Source: JBAQMG01 sp049302575 (GTDB lineage: Bacteria > Bacillota > Desulfitobacteriia > Desulfitobacteriales > Desulfitobacteriaceae). From it: a stretch of DNA of 14,954 nucleotides. The DNA lies in assembly GCA_049302575.1 (NCBI GenBank), contig JBAQMG010000129.1, forward strand, positions 1-14,954. Reading direction: 5' to 3'. Below are positions 5,518 through 13,288 of this stretch, in pieces. The number at the start of each line of letters is the position of its first letter. Position 1 is the stretch's first letter. Under the pieces are notes generated by a model. It saw nothing but the letters and a program-made list of their open reading frames with translations, was not told where the DNA came from and searched no databases. Made by a program: the position numbers and the translations under genes.

Positions 5518-7071
5518 ATGTGGGTAACTAAACGGGAATGGGTGTTAGATACGAGGCAGACCTTCCAAAGTGAATTAGTTCTAGTACTAGTGCAGCTTGG
5601 TCAAGAATTGGGGCAACCGTGTCTGAATCTCCTTGAGGGCAAAGAGGGAGAGACAGAGCGTTCCTATTTGGGCTTTGGCAGTGGCTGGATAACTAAGGGT
5701 GAAGGACAAGCAGACAGTGATCCACTCGATCAACTACGCCAGTTTCTCCAGGCTTGGAAAAAAGATTGCTGCTTTCTCGCAACGAATTCAAGGACAACTA
5801 CAGAAATGGGAACAGAAAGAGATAAAGAAATAAATACAAATACAGTGAATTTAAGCAACCCGTCCGAGAGAATTTTGGACAAAGTAGATTTAGGTTACTT
5901 TATGGAAAGTGGTCTAATAGGGTATCTTGACTACGAATGGGGTTTGCAATGGCAAAGACCGTCAGTCGCCAAATCAAATCCTAAATTCTTTTTTAGACTC
6001 TGCCCGATTAATATAGTCCTTCTTCCCCAAACTAACCGTTTAGTCTTGGAGATTTTTGGGGAAGTGGCAGAGGCTGTTTTAAAAACGTTTGCGATCTGGG
6101 AAGCGGCAATTCAAGAAAAAATTAATACTTTAACGATAGATATAAAAGTTCCAATAATAGAGATAACAGCCCCAAGAACGATCCCTGCGGAGAAGGTTCT
6201 ACTCAAGACCGAAAAACCTACGCTAATCAGCCTTAGTGAAAAATGGCAAAGTAATATGACGAAAGAAACTTTCTTAAAGGGCGTTTCACGTATTCAGGAG
6301 TTTATTCGAGCAGGGGATATTTTTCAAGCTGTTTTTTCCCAAAAGTTTTCTCGGCAGGTGAGCCTTTCTCCCTGGACTTTTTATCGCAAACTACGGGTTC
6401 TCAATCCTTCTCCTTATCTTTTTAGTATTCAAGGAGAAAATGAAACTCTAGTAGGGAGTTCGCCCGAATTAATAGTGTCTACGGTGGGCTCAAAGATGAG
6501 TACCCGCCCGATTGCTGGGACACGGCCTAGAGGAAAGACCCCCGAAGAAGACCAAGCGTTTGCGGAAGAATTGAGCTCAGATGTCAAAGAAAATGCTGAA
6601 CATGCCATGTTGGTCGATTTGGGACGCAATGATGTGGGACGGGTGGCCCGGTACGGGAGTGTACAAGTCACTCAATATTCCGAAGTCCAACGATTTTCCC
6701 ATGTGATGCATCTTGTTTCCACAGTTGAAGGTGAACTACAACCCCCTCATGACGGATTATCCGCTCTCCAAGCAACTTTTCCAGCCGGAACCTTAAGTGG
6801 TGCTCCTAAAGTAAGAGCCATGGAGATTTTACAAGACCTTGAACCGGAGAAGCGAGGAGCTTACGGTGGGGCACTTGGCATAATACGCTGGAATGGAGAT
6901 GTCGATTTTTGTATTACGATTCGGACCCTGCGAATGACTCCGGGAGAAGTCAGCGTGCAAGCGGGAGCCGGAATCGTCTATGATTCTCAAGCAGAACTGG
7001 AGTATCAAGAAACACTTCACAAGGCTCAAGCGTTAATGAAGGTGGTGGACGAATGTGTTGACGATCATTGA
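5518..7071 (+). CDS. trpE: Anthranilate synthase component I
   Basis: With TrpG, makes anthranilate from chorismate and glutamine, the first committed step to tryptophan. The C-terminal chorismate-binding half is complete: IRAGDIFQAVFSQKFS, PSPYLFSIQG, GSSPELIVST, PIAGTRPRGKTPEED, MLVDLGRNDVGRV, FPAGTLSGAPKVRAMEI and QAGAGIVYDS. The N-terminal half has the feedback-site region, but the usual LLES motif reads LLEG (38-41). At about 517 residues it is slightly long, with a linker rich in Thr, Asn and Glu (about 95-125). I chose ATG 5518, with GGTGA at 5508-5512; GTG 5509 would add three residues. A seven-codon frame (5492-5512) ending in a Trp codon overlaps this site. The gene overlaps trpG by 17 bp, so the two subunits are translationally coupled. 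Confidence 0.95.
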   Translation: MWVTKREWVLDTRQTFQSELVLVLVQLGQELGQPCLNLLEGKEGETERSYLGFGSGWITKGEGQADSDPLDQLRQFLQAWKKDCCFLATNSRTTTEMGTERDKEINTNTVNLSNPSERILDKVDLGYFMESGLIGYLDYEWGLQWQRPSVAKSNPKFFFRLCPINIVLLPQTNRLVLEIFGEVAEAVLKTFAIWEAAIQEKINTLTIDIKVPIIEITAPRTIPAEKVLLKTEKPTLISLSEKWQSNMTKETFLKGVSRIQEFIRAGDIFQAVFSQKFSRQVSLSPWTFYRKLRVLNPSPYLFSIQGENETLVGSSPELIVSTVGSKMSTRPIAGTRPRGKTPEEDQAFAEELSSDVKENAEHAMLVDLGRNDVGRVARYGSVQVTQYSEVQRFSHVMHLVSTVEGELQPPHDGLSALQATFPAGTLSGAPKVRAMEILQDLEPEKRGAYGGALGIIRWNGDVDFCITIRTLRMTPGEVSVQAGAGIVYDSQAELEYQETLHKAQALMKVVDECVDDH

Positions 7072-7687
7072 TAATTATGATTCTTTCACCTATAACTTAG
7101 TCCAAGAGTTGGGACGCTTAGGGGGAAAAATCCGAGTATGGCGTAACGATGAAAAAAGTGTCGAAGCCATTTTAGAGGAGGAACTGGAAGGGATAATCAT
7201 TTCACCAGGACCTTGTACACCAAACGAGGCAGGAATTTCCGTTGAGTTACTCCGGGCTGTTGCTCAAAGAGCGGATGCTGGTCAAGTTATCCCCGTCTTG
7301 GGAGTGTGTTTGGGTCATCAGGCCTTAGCTGCCGCCTTTGGGGGAATAGTAAGTAGGGCTCCAGAAATTGTCCACGGCAAACAGTCACGAGTTTTTCATA
7401 TTGGACAAGGATTATTTAAAGGGTTGGAGCAGGGATTTGTTGTTGGACGATATCATTCCTTAATTGTAGAGGAAAAAAGTCTGACAGCTGAGTGGCAGGT
7501 AACAGCTCGAACTGAAGAGGGTTTAGTTATGGGGATCCAGCATTATTGCTATCCTTTTTATGGGGTTCAATTTCATCCGGAGAGCATACTCACTCCGGAG
7601 GGTGAAAAGATTTTACAGACTTTCTTAGACATTACTAAGCATCAAACTCGGCAAAATTCTAAGCAGTCGCTTCAAAATATTATATAA
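7055..7687 (+). CDS. trpG: Anthranilate synthase component II, glutamine amidotransferase
   Basis: Class I glutamine amidotransferase that supplies ammonia to TrpE. Visible features: IIDNYDSFTYNLVQELG (4-20), the oxyanion loop SPGPCTPNEAG, the nucleophile elbow GVCLGHQA with Cys85, and QFHPES with His174 and Glu176 completing the triad. It is 210 residues, slightly longer than typical because of a polar C-terminal tail rich in Gln, Asn and Ser. The start is GTG at 7055, with GGTGG upstream inside trpE. In many Firmicutes one such protein also serves PabB in folate synthesis; nothing here tests that. A 68-nt gap with a small AGTTATA/TATAACT hairpin separates it from trpD. Confidence 0.94.
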   Translation: MLTIIDNYDSFTYNLVQELGRLGGKIRVWRNDEKSVEAILEEELEGIIISPGPCTPNEAGISVELLRAVAQRADAGQVIPVLGVCLGHQALAAAFGGIVSRAPEIVHGKQSRVFHIGQGLFKGLEQGFVVGRYHSLIVEEKSLTAEWQVTARTEEGLVMGIQHYCYPFYGVQFHPESILTPEGEKILQTFLDITKHQTRQNSKQSLQNII

Positions 7688-7755
7688 CAAGTCGTGTTTG
7701 GAGGATGAAGTTATACTTTATAACTAATGAATAGTGAAGGAAGGGGAGAAGAGTA

Positions 7756-8775
7756 ATGAGTGGAATTAGTGAAGCTTTAAATAGTTTAGCTATAAGAAAG
7801 GACTTAACACAGGATTTAGCAGCAAGGGTGATGACTGAACTTTTAAATGGTGAACTTACGCCCTCCCAAATAGGGGCTTTGCTTTTAGGGTTACGTGTTA
7901 AAGGGGAGAGCGCCGAGGAAATTGCGGGGTTTGCCAAAATATTAAGAGGGTTAAGCAAGACAATTTCAGCTCCTGAGGGGAGTATGGATACTTGTGGGAC
8001 AGGTGGAGATGGTGCCGGAACCTTTAATATTTCTACGACGGCAGCCTTTGTGGTGGCTGGAGCAGGAGTTCCGGTGGCTAAGCACGGAAATCGCTTTGCC
8101 TCGGGACGGTGTGGGAGTGCGGATGTTTTAGAACAATTAGGCGTTCCACTGAGCCTTACTCCTGAGGAAAGCAGCGTGAATTTGCAAGAGATCGGGATGG
8201 CTTTTCTATTTGCTCCGTTGTACCATCCGGCCTTAGGTAAAGTTGCTGCCCTTCGGCGCGAGCTTGGGGTAAGAACGATTTTTAATTTACTGGGACCGCT
8301 CTTAAACCCGGCTAATGCTCCGTATCAATTGTTGGGGGTTTCTTCCTTAGATCTTCAACAAAAACTAGCCAAAGCATTGAGCATTTTAGGCGTGAAACGG
8401 GCTGTGGTCGTAGTTGGTGAAGACGGTTTGGATGAGGTAACCTTAACGGGGAAAAGCCAAGCGGTCTTAGTAGAGGAAGGACGCTTCAGCTCATTTGAAA
8501 TTATTCCAGAAGAGTATGGTTTTACACGGTGTTCTCCGGAAGACTTAAAAGGCGAGGGACCTGAAGAAAATGCCCGCTTCACCTTAGGGATTTTGCAGGG
8601 AGAAGTTGGACCAAAACGTGATATAGTATTGTTAAATGCTGGGGTAGCACTATTTGCAGCTAAGCGGGTCGCTAATATAGGTGACGGCATAGTGCTAGCC
8701 AGAGAAAGTTTGGCTTCAGGTAAGGCTCTTGCCAAATTACTTTCATTGAAAGAGCGGTTAGCTCAAGCAATCTAG
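7756..8775 (+). CDS. trpD: Anthranilate phosphoribosyltransferase
   Basis: Transfers the phosphoribosyl group of PRPP to anthranilate, the second step of the pathway. The 339-residue length is standard. Motifs in order: DTCGTGGDGAGTFNIST (78-94), the PRPP/Mg site; KHGNRFASGRCGSADVLEQL (109-128), where the family usually has S-R/K-S-G and this protein has G-R-C-G; then GVRTIFNLLGPLLNPA. A strong AAGGGGAG ribosome site precedes the ATG. Downstream, trpB follows after only 27 nt, so neither trpC nor trpF is present where they normally stand. Confidence 0.95.
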   Translation: MSGISEALNSLAIRKDLTQDLAARVMTELLNGELTPSQIGALLLGLRVKGESAEEIAGFAKILRGLSKTISAPEGSMDTCGTGGDGAGTFNISTTAAFVVAGAGVPVAKHGNRFASGRCGSADVLEQLGVPLSLTPEESSVNLQEIGMAFLFAPLYHPALGKVAALRRELGVRTIFNLLGPLLNPANAPYQLLGVSSLDLQQKLAKALSILGVKRAVVVVGEDGLDEVTLTGKSQAVLVEEGRFSSFEIIPEEYGFTRCSPEDLKGEGPEENARFTLGILQGEVGPKRDIVLLNAGVALFAAKRVANIGDGIVLARESLASGKALAKLLSLKERLAQAI

Positions 8776-8802
8776 ACCCTATTGCGGAGGGGGAGTTATA
8801 AA

Positions 8803-10032
8803 ATGCTTACTGGTAAAGTGCATGAATTATTTAAAATACCTGGAGAGGGTAAAGGTCGCTTCGGCGCCTATGGCGGGGCGTATGTTGCAGAAACACTAGT
8901 TCCCGCCTTGAGAGAATTAGAGAATGCCTATAACCTAGCTAAAGCTGATCAAGAGTTTCAACGCGAGTTTCGGGAACTTTTGGAGCAGTATGTTGGACGA
9001 CCTTCCTTATTTTATGAAGCAAAGCGCCTAACTAAAGCGCTAAAAGGTGCTCGGATTTTCCTAAAACGTGAAGATTTGAATCATACAGGGGCTCACAAGA
9101 TTAATAATACATTGGGTCAGGTCTTGCTTGCGAAACGCATGGGAAAAACCAGGGTAATTGCGGAGACGGGCGCAGGTCAACATGGCGTAGCTACAGCCAC
9201 GGCATGCGCGCTCTTCGGCTTGTCCTGCGTAGTCTATATGGGTGAAGAAGACATCCGGCGTCAGCGCTTAAATGTTTTACGCATGCGTTTGTTAGGGGCG
9301 GAAGTTCGCCCAGTCACGCTGGGGTCGTGTACCCTTAAAGATGCGATTAATGAAGCTTTTAGAGATTGGATCACTAATGTCGAAGATACTTTTTACTGTT
9401 TTGGAACGGCTGCCGGTCCGCATCCTTACCCGACCATTGTGCGGGATTTTCAAGCTGTGATCGGAGAGGAAACTCGTGTTCAGGCTCAAAAAGAGTTGGG
9501 CAGGCTCCCCGATGTTCTGATTGCTTGTGTGGGTGGGGGAAGTAATGCGATTGGGCTGTTCCAGGCCTTTATTCCGGATTCCGCGGTGCGCTTAATCGGC
9601 GTTGAAGCAGGTGGAAAAGGGGAGGTTCTGGGTGAAAACGCAGCGACTCTCACTTTAGGGCAACCAGGCGTCTTTCAAGGTGCCTATAGTTATTTACTGC
9701 AAGATGATGACGGACAAATAATAATGACTGACTCAGTTTCGGCGGGCTTGGATTATCCTGGAGTCGGACCTCAACATAGTTATTTGAAGGAAATAGGCCG
9801 TGCGGAATATGTGCGAATTACAGATGATGAGGCTGTTAGAGCCTGTGGGCTGCTTGCTCAAACTGAAGGAATCTTACCTGCCTTAGAGAGTGCCCATGCT
9901 GTAGCTTACGCTGCCAAGCTGGCGGTGCAGCTCGATAAAGAACAGATTATCGTGGTTAATTTATCAGGACGGGGAGATAAAGACGTGGAGACACTGGCCA
10001 GCTATTTGGAAGGAGGGAGTCAGCCGATATGA
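8803..10032 (+). CDS. trpB: Tryptophan synthase beta chain
   Basis: Condenses indole with serine to give tryptophan, using PLP. Starting at ATG 8803, it has 409 residues, normal for TrpB1. Features: RFGAYGGAYVAETLVPAL near 19-36, the PLP lysine Lys99 in HTGAHKINNTLGQ, the catalytic Glu121 in ETGAGQHGVATA, the PLP phosphate loop GGGSNAIG, and AGLDYPGVGPQHSYL near the C-terminal third. A TTG start at 8782 would lengthen the frame, but those bases are the GGAGGGGG ribosome site for 8803, so the shorter start is right. The gene overlaps trpA by ATGA, typical of a coupled alpha-beta complex. As TrpB1 it should work with TrpA rather than alone. Confidence 0.96.
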   Translation: MLTGKVHELFKIPGEGKGRFGAYGGAYVAETLVPALRELENAYNLAKADQEFQREFRELLEQYVGRPSLFYEAKRLTKALKGARIFLKREDLNHTGAHKINNTLGQVLLAKRMGKTRVIAETGAGQHGVATATACALFGLSCVVYMGEEDIRRQRLNVLRMRLLGAEVRPVTLGSCTLKDAINEAFRDWITNVEDTFYCFGTAAGPHPYPTIVRDFQAVIGEETRVQAQKELGRLPDVLIACVGGGSNAIGLFQAFIPDSAVRLIGVEAGGKGEVLGENAATLTLGQPGVFQGAYSYLLQDDDGQIIMTDSVSAGLDYPGVGPQHSYLKEIGRAEYVRITDDEAVRACGLLAQTEGILPALESAHAVAYAAKLAVQLDKEQIIVVNLSGRGDKDVETLASYLEGGSQPI

Positions 10033-10847
10033 GCGAAAGACTTCAACAAGCATTCCAACGACCTCCGGTCGGGCTAACTCGCCTAATCACTTATACAATG
10101 GCGGGAGATCCTGATTTAGAGACCGGTTTGCGTCGGTTAATTGGTTTGGCAGATAGTGGAGTTGACATTTTAGAGTTAGGAGTTCCCTTCAGTGATCCGA
10201 TGGCTGACGGTCCAGTCATTCAAGCTGCGGCAGAGCGGGCCTTAGCCGGAGGAATGACCTTGAAAAAGGTCTTGAAGCTTGTTCGCGAATTTAGGCAGAC
10301 TCATGCTACCCCTTTGCTTTTAATGACTTATCTAAATCCCTTACTCAAGTATGGCTGGGAAAAATTCGTTCAGGACGCGGTGGAAGCTGGTGTTGATGGT
10401 TTGATTCTGCCGGAATTGCCCTTTCAAGAGGGGAAAAGTTTGCGTGAGCTCACGTTTCAGTTAGTGGGAAATCGCTTGACTTTCATACCGATGATCGCTC
10501 AGACCAGTCAACAAGAGGATATTCAAGCGCTTGCTGCTGAGCAACAGGGCTTTGCTTATGTAATTTCGCGAAATGGAATAACTGGTGGCCAAGTCGATCT
10601 TCCAACACGGTTGTTGGAGTTTTTACAGGAGTTAAGAAAGAAACTGCAACTGCCCCTTTGCGTAGGGTTCGGTATCCAAAAAACTGAGCAAGTCCAATGT
10701 TTAGCCCCTGTTGTCGATGGGGTTATCGTGGGGAGTGCTTTAGTTGAACGTTTCTATAGTCTGGATGAGGAAGGCTTGGGAAGAGAAGAAATGGTGATGC
10801 GGGAAAAAGGGGTTTATGCTTGGGTGGGTGGGTTGAAGGGTGAGTAA
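10029..10847 (+). CDS. trpA: Tryptophan synthase alpha chain
   Basis: Cleaves indole-3-glycerol phosphate to indole and channels it to TrpB. The TIM-barrel protein has 272 residues. The two catalytic acids fall at the classical numbers: Glu49 in DILELGVPFSD and Asp60 in DPMADGPVIQ. The phosphate-binding end has GFGIQKTEQ and VDGVIVGSALVE. It overlaps trpB by 4 bp. Its substrate is made by TrpC, which is absent here, so the reaction needs a supply from elsewhere. The stop codon lies inside the left terminal repeat of the downstream element (GTAAATCAC, 10844), so insertion of that element may have set the present C-terminus (ending WVGGLKGE). Confidence 0.95.
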   Translation: MSERLQQAFQRPPVGLTRLITYTMAGDPDLETGLRRLIGLADSGVDILELGVPFSDPMADGPVIQAAAERALAGGMTLKKVLKLVREFRQTHATPLLLMTYLNPLLKYGWEKFVQDAVEAGVDGLILPELPFQEGKSLRELTFQLVGNRLTFIPMIAQTSQQEDIQALAAEQQGFAYVISRNGITGGQVDLPTRLLEFLQELRKKLQLPLCVGFGIQKTEQVQCLAPVVDGVIVGSALVERFYSLDEEGLGREEMVMREKGVYAWVGGLKGE

Positions 10848-11206
10848 ATCACTATAGTGCCTACGGCCGTCAGTGTCCACCGGACACTAACGTGTTCGCA
10901 GGCACTACATTTGCTACTTGCTTGTCGATAGGGCTAATATCCACGAGGCATTTGTCTAGATCTCCAGTTTGCCTCGTGGCATTAGTCTCAACTGGAGACT
11001 AATGTGACAAAACCTCAGGGCCTTACTGCATGTTCGCCGTTTTTTTGCCGTCCTTGGCAAAAACGGCATCCGTCCATCCATGAACAAGCCTGTTGTCGTG
11101 CTTAACGCCTTATTATCTGCACTCGCTTACGCAAATTTCGCTAAATGCTCACTCTATTATAGTGATTTACGGGCTTGGAACGAATTAGATTGCGATTATC
11201 CTGTAG
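10844..11206 (+). repeat. Dispersed structured repeat element, copy B
   Basis: The core (10844-11170, 327 bp) is bounded by a perfect 13-bp inverted repeat, GTAAATCACTATA (10844-10856) and TATAGTGATTTAC (11158-11170). The conserved flank runs to about 11206. Relative to copy A it carries roughly 95 extra bases, mostly hairpins. These are AGTGTCC/GGACACT (10872-10888) nested in TAGTGCCT/AGGCACTA (10855-10907); CCACGAGGC/GCCTCGTGG (10941-10979); and CATTAGTCTC/GAGACTAATG (10980-11004). Hairpin 11036-11067 (GCCGTTTTT/AAAAACGGC) matches the 210-241 hairpin of copy A with a re-paired stem. An open frame of 71 codons at 11080-11295 runs out of the element but lacks a ribosome site and is broken in copy A. 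There is no T-tract terminator for trp other than the element's own hairpins. Confidence 0.8.
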
Positions 11207-11249
11207 GAAAAGTTTGGGGGGTAGGTGCGCGATCTTTGTGGTTTGCTTT

Positions 11250-11277
11250 TTGCTTGTTCGAATGTCTACGATATGAT
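11250..11277 (+). promoter_or_regulatory. Possible promoter of aroD
   Basis: TTGCTT (11250-11255), a 16-nt spacer and TATGAT (11272-11277) lie about 65 nt upstream of aroD, outside the repeat. The -35 box is only moderately good, and read-through from trpA across the element is an alternative. Confidence 0.4.
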
Positions 11278-11344
11278 AAGATGATTCAAAAATAATGAAA
11301 AAAGGGTGGTAGAGGGCTGATTCCTTATTTGAATAGGAGGTCTG

Positions 11345-12130
11345 ATGAGAATAGAAACGACAAAACTTGTTGAAGTAAAGGGGAAAGTAATAGGTGGAGG
11401 TAAATTGCCACTTATCTGCACCCCGATTATTGGGAAAGATCAGCCCACGATCTTAGCTGAATTAACCAAAGTTTTAACTAAAGAACCAGATCTTCTTGAG
11501 TGGCGTGTGGATTTTTTTGAGGGGATTATAGACGTTCAGGAAGTTCTGGATTTAGCCGCAAAAATTAGGGAAATTGCGGGGGATATACCGATTCTTTTTA
11601 CAATACGTTCATCTAAAGAAGGTGGTCAACCTATAGCATTAGCCGAAGAACAAGTAGTTGACTTGTATTCCGCGGCCTGTAGGAGTAAAAGTGTTGATCT
11701 GATTGATTTTGAATTGAGTAATTCCACAGAACAGCTGCTTTATTTGCGAAAAGTTGCTGACGAAACTGCTACAAAGCTGATTCTGTCCTATCATAATTTT
11801 GAGTATACTCCCAGCCCTGAGATTATTAGCTTTAAGTTTAAGCAAGCGGAACAACTTGGGGCAGATCTCGTTAAAGTGGCAGTTATGCCTAATAACTTGG
11901 AAGATGTTCTCACTTTATTAAACTTGACACTTGAAGCCAAAAAACAATTGAGCATCCCTGTAATTACGATCTCTATGGGCGAATATGGTGCCCTATCCCG
12001 TATGTTTGGCTGGGTATTTGGTTCTGCAGTAACATTTGCAGTCGGGGAAAAAAGTTCGGCACCTGGGCAGGTGCCTATTGAAGACTTGAAGACAGTAAAT
12101 AGTATAATTTCAAAATCCTTATCAGAATAG
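11345..12130 (+). CDS. aroD: 3-dehydroquinate dehydratase, type I
   Basis: Dehydrates 3-dehydroquinate to 3-dehydroshikimate in the shikimate pathway, upstream of chorismate. The 261-residue protein has the class I Schiff-base signature: EWRVD (52-56), His150 in LILSYHNFEY, the Schiff-base lysine Lys177 in GADLVKVAVMP, and the closing segment GSAVTFAVGEKSSAPGQVPI. Length is normal. A good ribosome site (AGGAGG) precedes the ATG by about 4 nt. It is followed by its own terminator. Placement beside aroH and trp makes a local aromatic amino-acid cluster, although the repeat element separates it from trpA. Many Firmicutes use type II AroQ; this is clearly type I. Confidence 0.96.
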   Translation: MRIETTKLVEVKGKVIGGGKLPLICTPIIGKDQPTILAELTKVLTKEPDLLEWRVDFFEGIIDVQEVLDLAAKIREIAGDIPILFTIRSSKEGGQPIALAEEQVVDLYSAACRSKSVDLIDFELSNSTEQLLYLRKVADETATKLILSYHNFEYTPSPEIISFKFKQAEQLGADLVKVAVMPNNLEDVLTLLNLTLEAKKQLSIPVITISMGEYGALSRMFGWVFGSAVTFAVGEKSSAPGQVPIEDLKTVNSIISKSLSE

Positions 12131-12134
12131 TAAG

Positions 12135-12169
12135 AAGCCCTGATAGAATTTCACTATCAGGTGCTTTTT
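12135..12169 (+). terminator. Terminator after aroD
   Basis: CCTGATAG (12139-12146) pairs perfectly with CTATCAGG (12154-12161), extended by AAGC/GCTT across one unpaired base on each side. TTTTT ends at 12169, and a second T run follows after one G. It begins 5 nt after the aroD stop. Confidence 0.88.
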
Positions 12170-12200
12170 GTTTTTAAGGCTCTAGTTCATTCTCGTTCTC

Positions 12201-12341
12201 TTAGTCAACCTCAACTGCTAGTTGCTCAAGAACATGGTACTCTTCTAATATGCGGTTACAGTAATTCCACAATACAGCTATAGTACTTTCCCTGAAAATT
12301 TCTGACGAGTGGTGATTCAATTTATAAATCGAGGTCTTTTG
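12201..12341 (-). pseudogene. Possible decayed gene fragment of unknown family
   Basis: On the minus strand an open stretch of 46 codons ends in TAA at 12201. It has convincing protein composition (YKLNHHSSEIFRESTIAVLW followed by NYCNRILEEYHVLEQLAVEV), but it begins directly after a TAG and has no start codon or ribosome site. It resembles the C-terminal end of a lost gene facing aroD. I do not recognise the family; coincidence cannot be excluded. Confidence 0.3.
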
Positions 12342-12736
12342 CTATAAACAGCTAGAAAAAATATTGGATAACTTGTTTCTTCATCATTATTTTCACGCAT
12401 TCGACATTTATTAAATGATATGATTAACTATCGTCCTTACTTATGTTTTGAGTAGTAGGACTTTATTTACGAGTCAGCAAAAAAATATTAAGTTATAAGC
12501 AAATTGTTCTATAAAAGCATACTTTCTTTCAAATTGAGAATACATAGCTCTCAAGCAACATTATGTTAGCTGCTACTTCTAGAGTAATATTTTGGAAACG
12601 GGTAGGATTTATTTCATAGAGTTTGGTCTAATTTGACATTAGTCTCGTTACTATTTTGCAAATAAAACGAATGATAGTATGGTTGTACATTTTGATTGAC
12701 TTATTTTAACAGCAATATTTTTCAAGGGAGGTATTT
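12342..12736 (+). promoter_or_regulatory. AT-rich intergenic leader of the ECF sigma operon
   Basis: No gene is seen in this AT-rich stretch. An extended -10 (TGATAGTAT, 12672-12680) about 57 nt upstream of the sigma gene is the best sigma-A promoter candidate; its -35 is poor. I found no clear match to the TGTAAC/TGTC pattern seen at 14117, so autoregulation is not evident. The ribosome site GGGAGG is at 12726-12731. Confidence 0.35.
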
Positions 12737-13288
12737 GTGCGTTTGGCATCACTTAACCAGAATTCAAATCTTGATCTATTCGAGATCCTCTTTAGACAGT
12801 ACTATGATAAGCTATTCAGAGTTGCTTATTCAATAACAAGAAATAAAGAATTAAGTAAGGACGCTGTTCAACAGGCATTTTTCCAAGCTTATAAGAAAAT
12901 GAATCATCTAAAGGACAAGAGTAAATTTCCAGCTTGGGTTACAACGATAACAGTTAATGAAGCCAGAAACATGGTTAAATCTGCCATCCGTCACAAGGTC
13001 GTACCCATATCCGACGAAATACAAATGGCTATTGAAGCGGGTTCTTTTGAACATGCATATATAATTAAAGATCAGGTTACACGAGTTCTCAATCTTCTCT
13101 CAGTAGATGATTCGGAAATATTGGTTTTAAGATATTATTCTGACTTGACATTAGAAGAAATAGCCTCTATTTTGAACATAACTCTATCGAATGCTAAAGT
13201 CTGTCTACATAGAGCAAAAGTCAATTTCAAAGAAATTATGTCCATCCATGATGCAGATGACATGCAGTTAGGGGGGATAACCCAATGA
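12737..13288 (+). CDS. ECF-type RNA polymerase sigma factor
   Basis: A 183-residue sigma-70-family protein with only regions 2 and 4. Region 2 (about 13-80) includes FRQYYDKLFRVAYSITRN and a DAVQQAFFQAYKK helix, then WVTTITVNEARN. Region 4 (about 115-170) has LSVDDSEILVLRYYSDLTLE and EEIASILNITLSNAKVCLHR, a helix-turn-helix for -35 recognition. The start is GTG at 12737, with GGGAGG 5 nt upstream. Its stop overlaps the next gene by ATGA, the usual arrangement of an ECF sigma with its membrane anti-sigma. A SigX-like promoter (TGTAAC-N17-TGTC) downstream of the pair makes the two exported proteins beyond it likely targets. The activating signal is unknown. Confidence 0.93.
   Translation: MRLASLNQNSNLDLFEILFRQYYDKLFRVAYSITRNKELSKDAVQQAFFQAYKKMNHLKDKSKFPAWVTTITVNEARNMVKSAIRHKVVPISDEIQMAIEAGSFEHAYIIKDQVTRVLNLLSVDDSEILVLRYYSDLTLEEIASILNITLSNAKVCLHRAKVNFKEIMSIHDADDMQLGGITQ

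Noticed and set aside
8782..8802. Longer trpB from the TTG at 8782
   Set aside because: These bases contain the GGAGGGGG ribosome site for the ATG at 8803, and the added residues have no family match.
11080..11295. 71-codon open frame across the end of repeat copy B
   Set aside because: No ribosome site precedes its ATG. The homologous frame in copy A is broken by a stop two codons in and by another after the shared block, and differences between copies are mostly amino-acid changing.
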